DNA from: Anaerolineaceae bacterium
GTDB lineage: Bacteria > Chloroflexota > Anaerolineae > Anaerolineales > Anaerolineaceae
Reading direction: 5' to 3'
NCBI GenBank assembly: GCA_012839565.1
Contig: DUMZ01000001.1
Coordinates: 1 to 58,644, forward strand
Length of the DNA stretch: 58,644 nucleotides
The number at the start of each line of letters is the position of its first letter. The first letter of the stretch is position 1. The notes under the pieces are model-generated. The model saw only the letters and a list, made by a program, of their open reading frames with translations. It made no database searches and had not been told where the DNA came from. A program made the position numbers and the translations under genes. Below are positions 36,969 to 45,591 of the stretch, one piece after another.

Positions 36969-37005
36969 AATAAGCATAGGATTCTGATAGAGTCCTATGC
37001 TTATT
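36969..37005. terminator. Bidirectional hairpin between the ABC-2 operon and the NBR1-Ig gene
   Basis: Perfect 13-bp inverted repeat AATAAGCATAGGA/TCCTATGCTTATT with an 11-nt loop, ending in TTATT. It follows the last gene of the minus-strand ABC-2 operon. Confidence 0.6.
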
Positions 37006-37032
37006 CAGTTGCAAGTTACAATCCAGAAAAGG

Positions 37033-38283
37033 TTATGCTTTTTGGGATTTCTTTCCGAACAGTAACGTAGAGAAAAAGGTCTTCAGGTTGAATTTTTGAC
37101 CTGAAAGCAGGTTTTGGGAACTGAACAAGTTGGCGGCACCCCGCACAACAAGCCAAACTGCCAGCACCAGCAACAAAAGCGCGACGATCAGCTGCCAAAT
37201 CGGTACGGCGCCAATCACCAGACGCGTGGGCATTACAATCGTGGATGTGAGCGGGAACAGGCTAAGAAACAGGGTTACCGCACTATTCGGGTTAGTAACG
37301 AATTCACTCAATGCAAGATACGCCAATATCAGGGGCATATTCATGATAAGAGAAAACTGCCCTCCCTCACGCGTATTAGGCACCATCGCGCCCAAACCCG
37401 CCATCAGACTTCCATACAACAAAAAGCCCAACAAGAAGTAAGGAATACCCCAGGTAAATACCGCTGTTGGAATTTCCAGCTTGAATGGCAGATGCAAGGT
37501 AAGATTGCTCAACTTTGCCAACAGTAAAATCGTAGCCAGCCAAACCACAGTTTGCAAAAGTGATGCCAAACCGCGCGCCAGAATCTTACCCCCGAAGATA
37601 TCCACGGGTTCTGCTGACGAAAGAAGAATCTCCATGGTACGATTTTCCTTCTCTTTTGTCACCGAATCCAACATCAAACTTGAATTGATGATAACCAACA
37701 TGTAGAAGAAAAACGAAATGAAGAATGGCACCATAAAGGTACTGGGATCTTTTTGGTCACGGGTATCAGCTTGTTCAATATCCAGATATTCCGTCGTTAC
37801 TTTAACATGGTTGACCAGCTTGGCATACAATTCATCGTTCCCATTGACCAGGTTATAGCGAATCAGCTCCTCAAACGTCGCGTTATATGCCATCTCCGCG
37901 ACCATGCTAACTTCAGGCTTCACCAGCAAAACATCACCCGTTTCGAGATAATCCGCCGAAACGACGTAGAAACCGTCCAAATTGCCAGCCTGGGTTTCTT
38001 GCCTGGCAGAACTTTCATCTTCAAAGGGTATCAGCTGCCCCATGGCCCAATTTGGATAGTCATTAATCAAGCCACTTTCATCAACAACACCATAAGGTTT
38101 AGTAGTGCTGACTTCTTTAACAATCGTTTTCACTAAATCGGGTGAGTCCTTGGGTTTCAACAAGCTTACCAAACCGATAATGATCGTTGGAAGCAAAGGC
38201 ACTAAAATCAAACCCAAGATAAACGAACGGCGACTGACCACGCTCATAAATTCATATTTAAAAACACGCCAAATCTTACGCAT
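37033..38283 (-). CDS. ABC-2 type transporter permease (second subunit)
   Basis: 416 residues from the ATG at 38283. It overlaps the previous permease by 8 bases (ATGCGTAA) and has GGAGG upstream, so translation is coupled. Layout: TM1 (FILGLILVPLLPTIIIGLV), a large outer domain, then five or more C-terminal TMs, with FYMLVIINSSLMLDSVTKEKENRTMEILLSSAEPVDIFGGKILA, the ABC-2 motif of NatB/YhaP-type exporters. Substrate unknown (sodium or drug export is the family guess). Confidence 0.88.
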   Translation of the reverse strand: MRKIWRVFKYEFMSVVSRRSFILGLILVPLLPTIIIGLVSLLKPKDSPDLVKTIVKEVSTTKPYGVVDESGLINDYPNWAMGQLIPFEDESSARQETQAGNLDGFYVVSADYLETGDVLLVKPEVSMVAEMAYNATFEELIRYNLVNGNDELYAKLVNHVKVTTEYLDIEQADTRDQKDPSTFMVPFFISFFFYMLVIINSSLMLDSVTKEKENRTMEILLSSAEPVDIFGGKILARGLASLLQTVVWLATILLLAKLSNLTLHLPFKLEIPTAVFTWGIPYFLLGFLLYGSLMAGLGAMVPNTREGGQFSLIMNMPLILAYLALSEFVTNPNSAVTLFLSLFPLTSTIVMPTRLVIGAVPIWQLIVALLLLVLAVWLVVRGAANLFSSQNLLSGQKFNLKTFFSTLLFGKKSQKA

Positions 38284-39487
38284 CGCCAGCCTCCTTTTTG
38301 AACAATTTGAAAAGCGAAACTTTTTTGTTAAACTGGAGCATGCCCAACTCAAACGCGCGCCCTGCCAGCCACATCGCACCAATCGCGAACAATACCTGAA
38401 CAACGAGTACAAGCAAAATTTCAAGCGTGGGCACGTGCGTAAATGCCATCCGCAGGCTCATGGCGAGAGGTGAACTGAAAGGGAAAAAACTCAAAATTCG
38501 CGCCAGGACACCGTTAGGTGAATTCATAAAGACGCTTAATGTATAAACGGGCAAAAGGATCGGAACGACAACCAAACCAATCATCTGTTGTCCTTCCTGC
38601 GATTCGGTCACCGTGGCGCCAAATATAGCCAGTACTGAGGCGGTAAACACAAACGAAACCAACATTAAGACCAGGCTCAATGCCATCAAAGCAGGATCAG
38701 GAATCAGCTCACTCAAAAGCGGTATGCGCGCCCGGAAAATAAAGAGTGCCACAGCAATGATGACCGCCCACACAAGCAACTGTGTAACACCCACCCCAAT
38801 ATTGCCGATAATCTTACCAGCCATCAACTGTTTGTGAGAAACTGTGGTGAGCATAATTTCAATTGTGCGGTTTTCTTTTTCTTCCACCAGGGACTGCAAA
38901 AGATAGTTGCCACTGCCCATCACAAGAGCAAAATACAGCATGCTGATAACGATTGGCGGAATGATGCGTTGCCACGATGCACCCGCTGATTTAATGGAAC
39001 CATCCAGACTTTCGAGTCGCAGATTCATTCCTTCTTCAATGCGCGCTTTATTAGGGATAGTTTCGTTGACAATTAAGTTCTCGCTGAGATATTGCGTCGC
39101 GAAATCCATAACCTCTTCCGTAATCGCCTTGTTTCCCTTCCAGATTATCTCATAACTTGTAGTGTAATCCTCCGGGATAATGATATAACCTTGATGTTCC
39201 CCCGCCAAACTGGCTTTTTTAGCTGCGTCTTCGTCGGTAAATGGAACAAACTCAATCTGAATTTCAAATAACCCCGGTTTTTCCTTTAGCTTTTGGGCTT
39301 GCGTGATGATTCCAGCCCTGTCAATAAGCCCAACCGGACGCGTATCCACCGACTTAAACGAGATGAAAGTCGAAATCAAACTAAAAAGGATAAACAGCAA
39401 CGGTACCAGCAACAACGCCACCCAAAAACGTTTGGTAAAGACATTGCGCGTGTACTCAAATTTGGCGACCTTGAAAAGCTTAGTCAT
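38276..39487 (-). CDS. ABC-2 type transporter permease (first subunit)
   Basis: 403 residues from the ATG at 39487, overlapping the ATPase gene by 8 bases (ATGACTAA). Same design as its neighbour: TM1 (FWVALLLVPLLFILFSLI), an outer domain, and YFALVMGSGNYLLQSLVEEKENRTIEIMLTTVSHKQLMAGKIIGN. The two permeases are paralogues and likely form a heterodimer with the ATPase below. Confidence 0.88.
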   Translation of the reverse strand: MTKLFKVAKFEYTRNVFTKRFWVALLLVPLLFILFSLISTFISFKSVDTRPVGLIDRAGIITQAQKLKEKPGLFEIQIEFVPFTDEDAAKKASLAGEHQGYIIIPEDYTTSYEIIWKGNKAITEEVMDFATQYLSENLIVNETIPNKARIEEGMNLRLESLDGSIKSAGASWQRIIPPIVISMLYFALVMGSGNYLLQSLVEEKENRTIEIMLTTVSHKQLMAGKIIGNIGVGVTQLLVWAVIIAVALFIFRARIPLLSELIPDPALMALSLVLMLVSFVFTASVLAIFGATVTESQEGQQMIGLVVVPILLPVYTLSVFMNSPNGVLARILSFFPFSSPLAMSLRMAFTHVPTLEILLVLVVQVLFAIGAMWLAGRAFELGMLQFNKKVSLFKLFKKEAGDA

Positions 39488-40388
39488 TTTGCTTTTTTCC
39501 TTCGGCCACCACATGAATAAATATTTCATCCAGAGATGGAACCAAGACCTTGTAACTTTCCATCGCCACGCCATTGCTCACCAGCGTTTCCAGTAACTGG
39601 CTGGGGGTCACGCCTTCTTCCGGGCTAAGCTTGTAACTGCCATTCACCCGGCTAATCTCACGCACATCTGGCAAACTCGCAGGCAAGGCGCTAACGGGTT
39701 TAATCAAGACTTCGTTGGTTTTATAGTGCTCAGCAATTTCTTCCAGACTGCCGGTTAGCAAAACCCGACCCTGGTCAACCAAAACGAGGCGGTCGCACAA
39801 GGACTCCACCTGGCTCATCTGATGCGTACACATCACAATCGCCTTGCCCTTGTCGCGCTCTTCTTCAAGCACATCTTTCACCAGTTGCGTGTTGATGGGG
39901 TCTAACGCGGCGAAAGGCTCGTCGATAATAATCAGCTCAGGGTCATGAATCAAGGTCGCGATAACCTGCCCTTTTTGTTGCATACCTTTACTTAACTCTT
40001 TGCACTTCTTCTTGGCATGCGCGGCGAGATCAAATTTTTCTAAATAGGCAGGCAATTTTGTTTTGATGTCCGCATCCGCCATACCTTTTAAACTCGCCAT
40101 ATAGGTTAGCACCCGTTCCAGCGCCATATCCTGATACAATCCACGTTCCTCAGGCAAATAACCAATATGATTTTTCTTATCGGCGGTCATCGGGCCGCCC
40201 AAAATAGCCACTTTGCCACTATCAGGCTGATATATGTCCAGAATGATGCGGATAGTGGTCGTTTTGCCAGACCCGTTTGGCCCCAAAAGACCAAAAATTT
40301 CACCGGCGCGCACGTCAAATGAAATGTCCTTTACGGCACGGGTTTTGCCAAAACTTTTAGAAATATTAGAAACTACTATTTTAGACAT
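39480..40388 (-). CDS. ABC transporter ATP-binding protein (NatA-like)
   Basis: 302 residues. Walker A GPNGSGKTT, Q-loop region IGYLPEERGLYQDM, signature ELSKGMQQK, Walker B LIIIDEPFAALDP and H-loop CTHQM are all present, followed by a C-terminal DUF4162-like domain. Ribosome site AAGGAG. First gene of a three-gene exporter operon with overlapping stop/start codons. Confidence 0.93.
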   Translation of the reverse strand: MSKIVVSNISKSFGKTRAVKDISFDVRAGEIFGLLGPNGSGKTTTIRIILDIYQPDSGKVAILGGPMTADKKNHIGYLPEERGLYQDMALERVLTYMASLKGMADADIKTKLPAYLEKFDLAAHAKKKCKELSKGMQQKGQVIATLIHDPELIIIDEPFAALDPINTQLVKDVLEEERDKGKAIVMCTHQMSQVESLCDRLVLVDQGRVLLTGSLEEIAEHYKTNEVLIKPVSALPASLPDVREISRVNGSYKLSPEEGVTPSQLLETLVSNGVAMESYKVLVPSLDEIFIHVVAEGKKQND

Positions 40389-40573
40389 ATTTTCTCCTTA
40401 CTTTACATTATACCCCTTTTTCATTGTCTAAAGAATAAGAAATTGTAAAGTTTTTGCATTAATTAAACAAAAAACCTAAATCATGTAAAACAAAGTTATT
40501 TTACGCCAGTTTCTGCTTGTTTACCTTATGGATTCTAATCTTCATCCGATTACCTGGAATCGTCACCGCCCAG

Positions 40574-40608
40574 TAAAAAATACAGGCACCCTTTCAAGTG
40601 CCTGTATC
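40574..40608 (-). terminator. Terminator of the BMP/nucleoside ABC operon
   Basis: ATACAGGCAC/GTGCCTGTAT stem followed on the minus strand by TTTTTT, 18 bp after the stop codon of the ATPase gene. Confidence 0.9.
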
Positions 40609-40625
40609 TTATCTCATTCGCTTGC

Positions 40626-42185
40626 TTATTCTGAAATATGCCCAGCCATCAGCAAGCCGATTTCTTCGCGACTCGCTTCAGCAGCATCCAAGACTGCCAG
40701 AATTTCGCCACGGTAAATCACCGCGATGCGGTCACTGATCGACATAATTTCATCAAGTTCCGAAGACACCAGCAAAACACCAACGCCAGCATCGCGCATT
40801 TCAATCAGCGTCTTGTGGATATACTCAATCGAGCCCACGTCCAAACCGCGCGTGGGTTGGTTGGCAATCACCAGCGACACTTCACGGCTAAGTTCACGCC
40901 CCACAATCACCTTTTGCTGATTACCACCGCTCAAATCACCAGCGACGGTAACAGGCGATGGCGCGCGCACGTCGAAGCGTTCCATGAGTTCCTCAGCATT
41001 TCGCAAAATCTCATTTTCGTTTAAGATGCCATGCCTTGAAAATGGCTCGCGATAATACGTGCAAAGCACAAAGTTGGATGTCAAAGGATATTGCAAAACA
41101 AGCCCGTGTTTTTGTCGATCTTCTGGAATATGCGCCATACCGTGTTCAACCAGCGTTCGTGGTTTCTCTTGGGGCATACGTTTGCCATCAATGCGAATCT
41201 CGCCACTGTTATAGCGACGCAAACCGGTAATGGCTTCCACAAACTCACTCTGTCCGTTACCTTGAACACCCGCAATGCCCAGCACCTCACCGGCACGCAC
41301 ACTTAGTGAAATGTCACGCACGCTGTGCATCTGATTGTTGTCATGAATGTTTAAGTGCTCAATTTCCAGAACCACTTTTCCGACTTGCGCGGGCGCTTTT
41401 TCAACTTCCAAAATCACTTCGCGTCCGACCATCATACTTGCCAGTCCATGCTCGTCAGTTTCAGCAGGTGTAGTGGTGCCCACCACTTTGCCGCGGCGCA
41501 TAATGATAATGCGGTCAGCAACCGCCAAAACTTCTTTCAGTTTATGCGTGATAAAGACGATGGAAACACCGCGCTCGGTCAGACGGCGCATAATCTTAAA
41601 AAGCTCTTCGGTTTCCTGTGGGGTCAGTACAGCAGTTGGTTCATCCAAAATCAAAATCTCAACGTCGCGATAAAGCGCCTTGAGAATCTCAACGCGTTGT
41701 TGAAGGCCAACCGGCAATTCTTCGATAATAGCATGTGGGTCAATTTCAAGCCCAAAGCTTTCAGATAAATCGCGCAGTTTAGCCTCGGCTGCCTTTTTAT
41801 TCAAAAAGGGCCCCTTTGTGGTTTCCGCGCCCAGCATCATGTTTTCCAAAACCGAGAAAACCGGCACCAGCATAAAGTGTTGGTGAACCATGCCGATTCC
41901 AGCATTAATCGCATCATGCGGATTGTCGATGGCATAAGGTTCGCCATTCAGGAAAATTTCGCCTTTATCCTGGGTGTAAAGCCCATAGATGACGTTCATC
42001 AGGGTCGATTTTCCCGCGCCATTTTCACCCAGTAATGCCAGTACCTCGCCTTTGCGCAGTTCAAGGCTCACATCGTCATTGGCGACCGTACCCGGAAAAG
42101 TCTTGTAAATATGTTTTGCTTCTAAGATAACGCTTTTATCAGTATCCATAAGGGCATCAGCTGTTTTAGAATATGTATTGTCCAT
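40626..42185 (-). CDS. Nucleoside/BMP-type ABC importer ATPase, two ABC domains
   Basis: 519 residues holding two ABC domains: the first with Walker A GENGAGKST and Walker B ILILDEPTAVLTP, the second with a degenerate Walker A (GVQGNGQSE) and signature LSGGNQQK. This asymmetry is typical of sugar and nucleoside (NupA/YufO type) importers. The segment PLTSNFVLCTYYREPF and MAHIPEDRQKHGLVL fit the nucleoside branch. Ribosome site AAGGAG; last gene of the operon, 2 bp after the permease. Confidence 0.93.
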   Translation of the reverse strand: MDNTYSKTADALMDTDKSVILEAKHIYKTFPGTVANDDVSLELRKGEVLALLGENGAGKSTLMNVIYGLYTQDKGEIFLNGEPYAIDNPHDAINAGIGMVHQHFMLVPVFSVLENMMLGAETTKGPFLNKKAAEAKLRDLSESFGLEIDPHAIIEELPVGLQQRVEILKALYRDVEILILDEPTAVLTPQETEELFKIMRRLTERGVSIVFITHKLKEVLAVADRIIIMRRGKVVGTTTPAETDEHGLASMMVGREVILEVEKAPAQVGKVVLEIEHLNIHDNNQMHSVRDISLSVRAGEVLGIAGVQGNGQSEFVEAITGLRRYNSGEIRIDGKRMPQEKPRTLVEHGMAHIPEDRQKHGLVLQYPLTSNFVLCTYYREPFSRHGILNENEILRNAEELMERFDVRAPSPVTVAGDLSGGNQQKVIVGRELSREVSLVIANQPTRGLDVGSIEYIHKTLIEMRDAGVGVLLVSSELDEIMSISDRIAVIYRGEILAVLDAAEASREEIGLLMAGHISE

Positions 42186-42187
42186 AC

Positions 42188-43204
42188 TTACTCCTTCTCG
42201 TAGGGAATGCCTTCAGCCGCGGGCGCACGCGACCTGCCCACAAAGCCAGAAACTACAATAATGGTCAGCAGATATGGAATCATACCCACAAACTGATGTG
42301 GAATTTGAATTCCCATGAACTGTAACTGAATTTGCATCGCGTTAGCGAAACCAAAGAACAAGGCTGCCAGCGCTGATGAAATCGGGTTCCATTTTCCAAA
42401 AATCATCACTGCCAAAGCGATGAAACCCCGGCCGTTAGTCATGCCACGTTCAAACATGCCAACCCCTTCCAGGGTCAAAAATGATCCAGCCAAACCTGCC
42501 ATGACGCCACCAATAATCACATTCCAATAACGGATTTTGAAGACATCAACACCCAAAGTGTCAGCCGCCCGGGGATGTTCCCCAACCGCGCGGGTGCGCA
42601 AGCCCCATCGGGTATGGAACAAAAGCACCTGCGAGAAAATGACAAGCAATATCGCGATATAGGTAATGGGAGGATTATTGAACAAAACCGGTCCGATTAA
42701 CGGAATTTTAGCCAATGGTCCCAGGGGAATATTCCAAAGTTTGCCTTGCGTTGTTAAGCCAGTTTGATAGAAATAGCCCGTGATACCTGTTGCCAAAATA
42801 TTGATAACCGTACCGCCAATGGTTTGGTTCAGCTTAAGCTTTATTGAAAGAAAAGCTAAAAACAGGCCTAAGACCGCGCCGGTCAACATACCCACCAGCA
42901 AGGACAAGAGCAAATTACCGGTCCAAACGTTGGTCATATATGAAAGAAAAGCAGAGAATAACATCTGCCCTTCAATACCAATATTCACAATTCCTGCCCG
43001 TTCACAGAAAATACCACACAAGGCGCCCAGGATGAGTGGCACCGCGTAGCGTAAAGTACTGCTTAACACAGCAGATGTTTTTTCCGGAGAGCGGGCGTTG
43101 AAAAACAAAATCGCGGCCACTATAACCAAGCCTAGAATGACCTGACGCAACAATTTCCAATTAATGGAAAGCTCACGCTTCTTATCGACTGTTTTGCTAA
43201 TCAT
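42188..43204 (-). CDS. Nucleoside/BMP-type ABC importer permease (NupQ-like)
   Basis: 338 residues from an ATG at 43204 that overlaps the stop of the previous gene in ATGA. About eight to nine TMs. GIFCERAGIVNIGIEGQMLFSAF and GLRTRAVGEHPRAADTLGVDVFKIRYWNVIIGGVMAGLAGSFLTLE are the marks of the BPD_transp_2 family in nucleoside importers. The frame is also open up to 43216. Confidence 0.92.
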   Translation of the reverse strand: MISKTVDKKRELSINWKLLRQVILGLVIVAAILFFNARSPEKTSAVLSSTLRYAVPLILGALCGIFCERAGIVNIGIEGQMLFSAFLSYMTNVWTGNLLLSLLVGMLTGAVLGLFLAFLSIKLKLNQTIGGTVINILATGITGYFYQTGLTTQGKLWNIPLGPLAKIPLIGPVLFNNPPITYIAILLVIFSQVLLFHTRWGLRTRAVGEHPRAADTLGVDVFKIRYWNVIIGGVMAGLAGSFLTLEGVGMFERGMTNGRGFIALAVMIFGKWNPISSALAALFFGFANAMQIQLQFMGIQIPHQFVGMIPYLLTIIVVSGFVGRSRAPAAEGIPYEKE

Positions 43205-44301
43205 CTTTGCCCCCATCCTGAGGTAACCGTGATTTCGGTATCTCGTTGTTTACGTAGTTTAAAGACCCATCGAACCACCATTTCAGCCGTCACAAAAAGT
43301 AACATGGTGCCCTGAATGATGTCGATAATCTGATTAGGAACATTCGCGTAAAACTGCATCGTATTCGCGCCACCTTTCATCGCGCCTAAAAAGAGCGACG
43401 AAAGAATAACTGCAATCGGATTATTGCGGGCCAAAAGCGCGACAGTAATACCATCAAAACCAAGGCCGGTATTAAAGCCTGGCTGGAAACGACCTACCAC
43501 ACCCATTGTTTCCACCGCGCCACCCACGCCTGCCAACGCGCCACTAACCACCATTGCCGCTACAATAAGCAGTTTCGTGCGCATACCGGCATACTTTGAA
43601 GCATGTGGGTTCAATCCAACCGAGTTGATCTCAAATCCAAAAGTCGTGCGATTAATCACAAACCAAATCAACAAGGACGTTAGTACCGCCACGATAAACC
43701 CAACGGGTACAGGCCCAATGTTTGGTATCTCTGCTGATGGTTGAATAGCAGGCAAGCGCGAAACAATGTTACCCGGAGTGGTGTCTTTCCATGGACCTTC
43801 AGAAAAATAGTCGCTAAGGTTGATTGCCACATAGTTAAGCATGATGGTCGAAATCACCTCATGGGCGCCGGAATAAGCCCGAAGCAAGCCAGGAATCGCG
43901 GCAAACACAGCACCGGTCAGTAATCCCGCCAAAAGGGCCAGAGGGATGTGAATATAAGCAGGCAAACCTTTGACTGCAAAACCAACATATCCGGCCATAA
44001 GCGCGCCCAACAGGAGTTGCCCTTGCGCGCCGATATTAAAAAGACCCGCCTTAAAACCTAATGCCACGGCTAAACCCGCAAAGATTAAGGGGGTAGATTT
44101 TTCCAGGACTCTTTGGATATTTCTCCATGAGCCGAAAGCACCTTTAAAAAGCTGCCAATAGGCTTCCAGTGGATTCGCACCTGAAACTAATAAGATAATC
44201 GCGCCCACTAAAAGCGCTAAGATAATTGCTAAAAATGGAATTCTTACGGAAAACCAAACTTTTTTTAACCAGTTATTTTGGGAGGGTGTTTGTTCTTCCA
44301 C
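43201..44301 (-). CDS. Nucleoside/BMP-type ABC importer permease (NupP-like)
   Basis: 366 residues from a GTG start with GGAGG upstream. Marked by ALGFKAGLFNIGAQGQLLLGALMAGYVG, HEVISTIMLNYVAINLSDYF and GLGFDGITVALLARNNPIAVILSSLFLGAM. It forms the channel together with the NupQ-like subunit. Confidence 0.92.
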   Translation of the reverse strand: MEEQTPSQNNWLKKVWFSVRIPFLAIILALLVGAIILLVSGANPLEAYWQLFKGAFGSWRNIQRVLEKSTPLIFAGLAVALGFKAGLFNIGAQGQLLLGALMAGYVGFAVKGLPAYIHIPLALLAGLLTGAVFAAIPGLLRAYSGAHEVISTIMLNYVAINLSDYFSEGPWKDTTPGNIVSRLPAIQPSAEIPNIGPVPVGFIVAVLTSLLIWFVINRTTFGFEINSVGLNPHASKYAGMRTKLLIVAAMVVSGALAGVGGAVETMGVVGRFQPGFNTGLGFDGITVALLARNNPIAVILSSLFLGAMKGGANTMQFYANVPNQIIDIIQGTMLLFVTAEMVVRWVFKLRKQRDTEITVTSGWGQR

Positions 44302-44330
44302 GCTGGATTACCTCCAATCTTTTTTATAGG

Positions 44331-44360
44331 AATAAGGTGCCACTTTCGTGGCACCTTATT
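44331..44360. promoter_or_regulatory. Intercistronic hairpin between binding protein and permease genes
   Basis: Perfect 13-bp stem (44331-44343 with 44348-44360) with a 4-nt loop. In the operon direction no T tract follows directly, so it is more likely a processing or mRNA-protecting hairpin that raises the level of the binding protein over the membrane parts than a full stop. Confidence 0.6.
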
Positions 44361-44389
44361 TTGCTGTTGTTTACAGCTGGTAACTAAAC

Positions 44390-45433
44390 TTACTTTTCAG
44401 GAAGTTCAATCTTGCCAGCATTGTAGGCTTCTAAGGCCTCTTTGAGTTTGGCTTGGATTTCTTCCGTAATGATGCTTTCAAAATCGTGGAAAGGTGCCAG
44501 TGAGGAACCACCAACGTAGTTGCCTGAAGGGAAGTTGCCTTCATAAGCAAGCTTGATAAGTTCAACCACAGACAAAGTGATGTCTTTCGTCGCAGATGAA
44601 ACCAAACATTTGTGAGCTTCAGGAACGGTCAGCCACTGGTCAGTGTCAACACCGATGCAGAACAGACCATCATGCTGAGCGGTTTCAATCAACGCGCCAT
44701 TACCGGTATTACCAGCAGCAGCGAAGACAATATCAGCGCCTTGTTCAATAGCTTGTTTAGCGGTTGATGCACCCCACTCGGGGTCAGTAAACGCTACATC
44801 CATGCCACCGGGATGGTAGGTGGAAATAATGCTGATTTCAGGATCAAACCATTTAGCACCACCAACATAACCGCGGTTGTAGTTAACCACTGGCGGAACC
44901 AGGTCAGTACCTAAAACAGCTGCGATGGTTTTGGTTTCGGTGAGATTAGCAGCCAAAACACCAGCCAAAACACCAGAAAGCGCTTCGTCAAAGATCAAGC
45001 CTGCGACACCAGGAACGACTTCGCCCTGGAATTGGTCAACACCAATGAAGGCAATTTCCGGATTGGCTTTTGCGGCATTGATAGTTGCTTCGCCAAGGGC
45101 AAAACCAACGGTCACGATGACATCAAAACCTTCATCAACGAAAAGTTGGATGTTGGCATCATAGTCTTTGGCGTCTTTTGTCTCGATGTACTTGGCTTCA
45201 AAACCGAGTTCTTTTTGCGCGGCAAGAACACCTTCCCATGTTGCCTGGTTGAAGTTTTTGTCATCAACCACACCAACGTCGGTAACCAAGCCGACTTTAA
45301 AGGTTTCGGTTGGTTGATCAACATCTGCGCCTTCGGGGGCTTCATCCACTACGGGGGTTTTTGGCGTACATGCACCGAGCACTAAACCGGCAACGAGCAA
45401 GATAGCCAAAATTGATAATAATCGTTTCTTCAT
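44390..45433 (-). CDS. BMP-family nucleoside-binding lipoprotein
   Basis: 347 residues. Lipobox VLGAC. The BMP/PnrA-like fold is clear: KVGLVTDVGVVDDKNFNQATWEG, GFDVIVTVGFALGEATINAAKANPEIAFIGVDQF, YNRGYVGGAKWFDPEI, DIVFAAAGNTGNGALIETAQ and CIGVDTDQW. These proteins deliver nucleosides or purines to an ABC importer. Ribosome site AAGGAG. First gene of a four-gene importer operon (binding protein, two permeases, ATPase). Confidence 0.95.
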   Translation of the reverse strand: MKKRLLSILAILLVAGLVLGACTPKTPVVDEAPEGADVDQPTETFKVGLVTDVGVVDDKNFNQATWEGVLAAQKELGFEAKYIETKDAKDYDANIQLFVDEGFDVIVTVGFALGEATINAAKANPEIAFIGVDQFQGEVVPGVAGLIFDEALSGVLAGVLAANLTETKTIAAVLGTDLVPPVVNYNRGYVGGAKWFDPEISIISTYHPGGMDVAFTDPEWGASTAKQAIEQGADIVFAAAGNTGNGALIETAQHDGLFCIGVDTDQWLTVPEAHKCLVSSATKDITLSVVELIKLAYEGNFPSGNYVGGSSLAPFHDFESIITEEIQAKLKEALEAYNAGKIELPEK

Positions 45434-45468
45434 TCCATACTCCTTTTATATTAAATTTTGGTAAAGTT

Positions 45469-45483
45469 GGTACCCATGGTACC
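45469..45483 (-). promoter_or_regulatory. Palindromic operator-like site in the 5' leader of the BMP operon
   Basis: GGTACCCATGGTACC, a 15-bp dyad placed about 10 to 25 bases after the expected transcription start. This position is typical for a repressor site. Confidence 0.45.
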
Positions 45484-45498
45484 GTTATGCGTGTGTTA

Positions 45499-45527
45499 AG
45501 TATATATTAACAAAGCAAATCCCGCAA
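45499..45527 (-). promoter_or_regulatory. Promoter of the BMP operon
   Basis: On the minus strand: -35 TTGCGG (45522-45527), 17-bp spacer, -10 TATACT (45499-45504). The -35 box lies inside the downstream arm of the MFS gene's terminator. Confidence 0.65.
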
Positions 45528-45559
45528 TGAAATTCCTTGCTTTCTTTTGCGGGATTTGC
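45515..45559 (-). terminator. Terminator of the MFS gene
   Basis: 13-bp stem GCAAATCCCGCAA/TTGCGGGATTTGC with a roughly 19-nt loop, then TTTG. It overlaps the -35 box of the BMP operon. Confidence 0.6.
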
Positions 45560-45591
45560 AAAAATTTACAATTCAGTTATTAGAAAAGACG

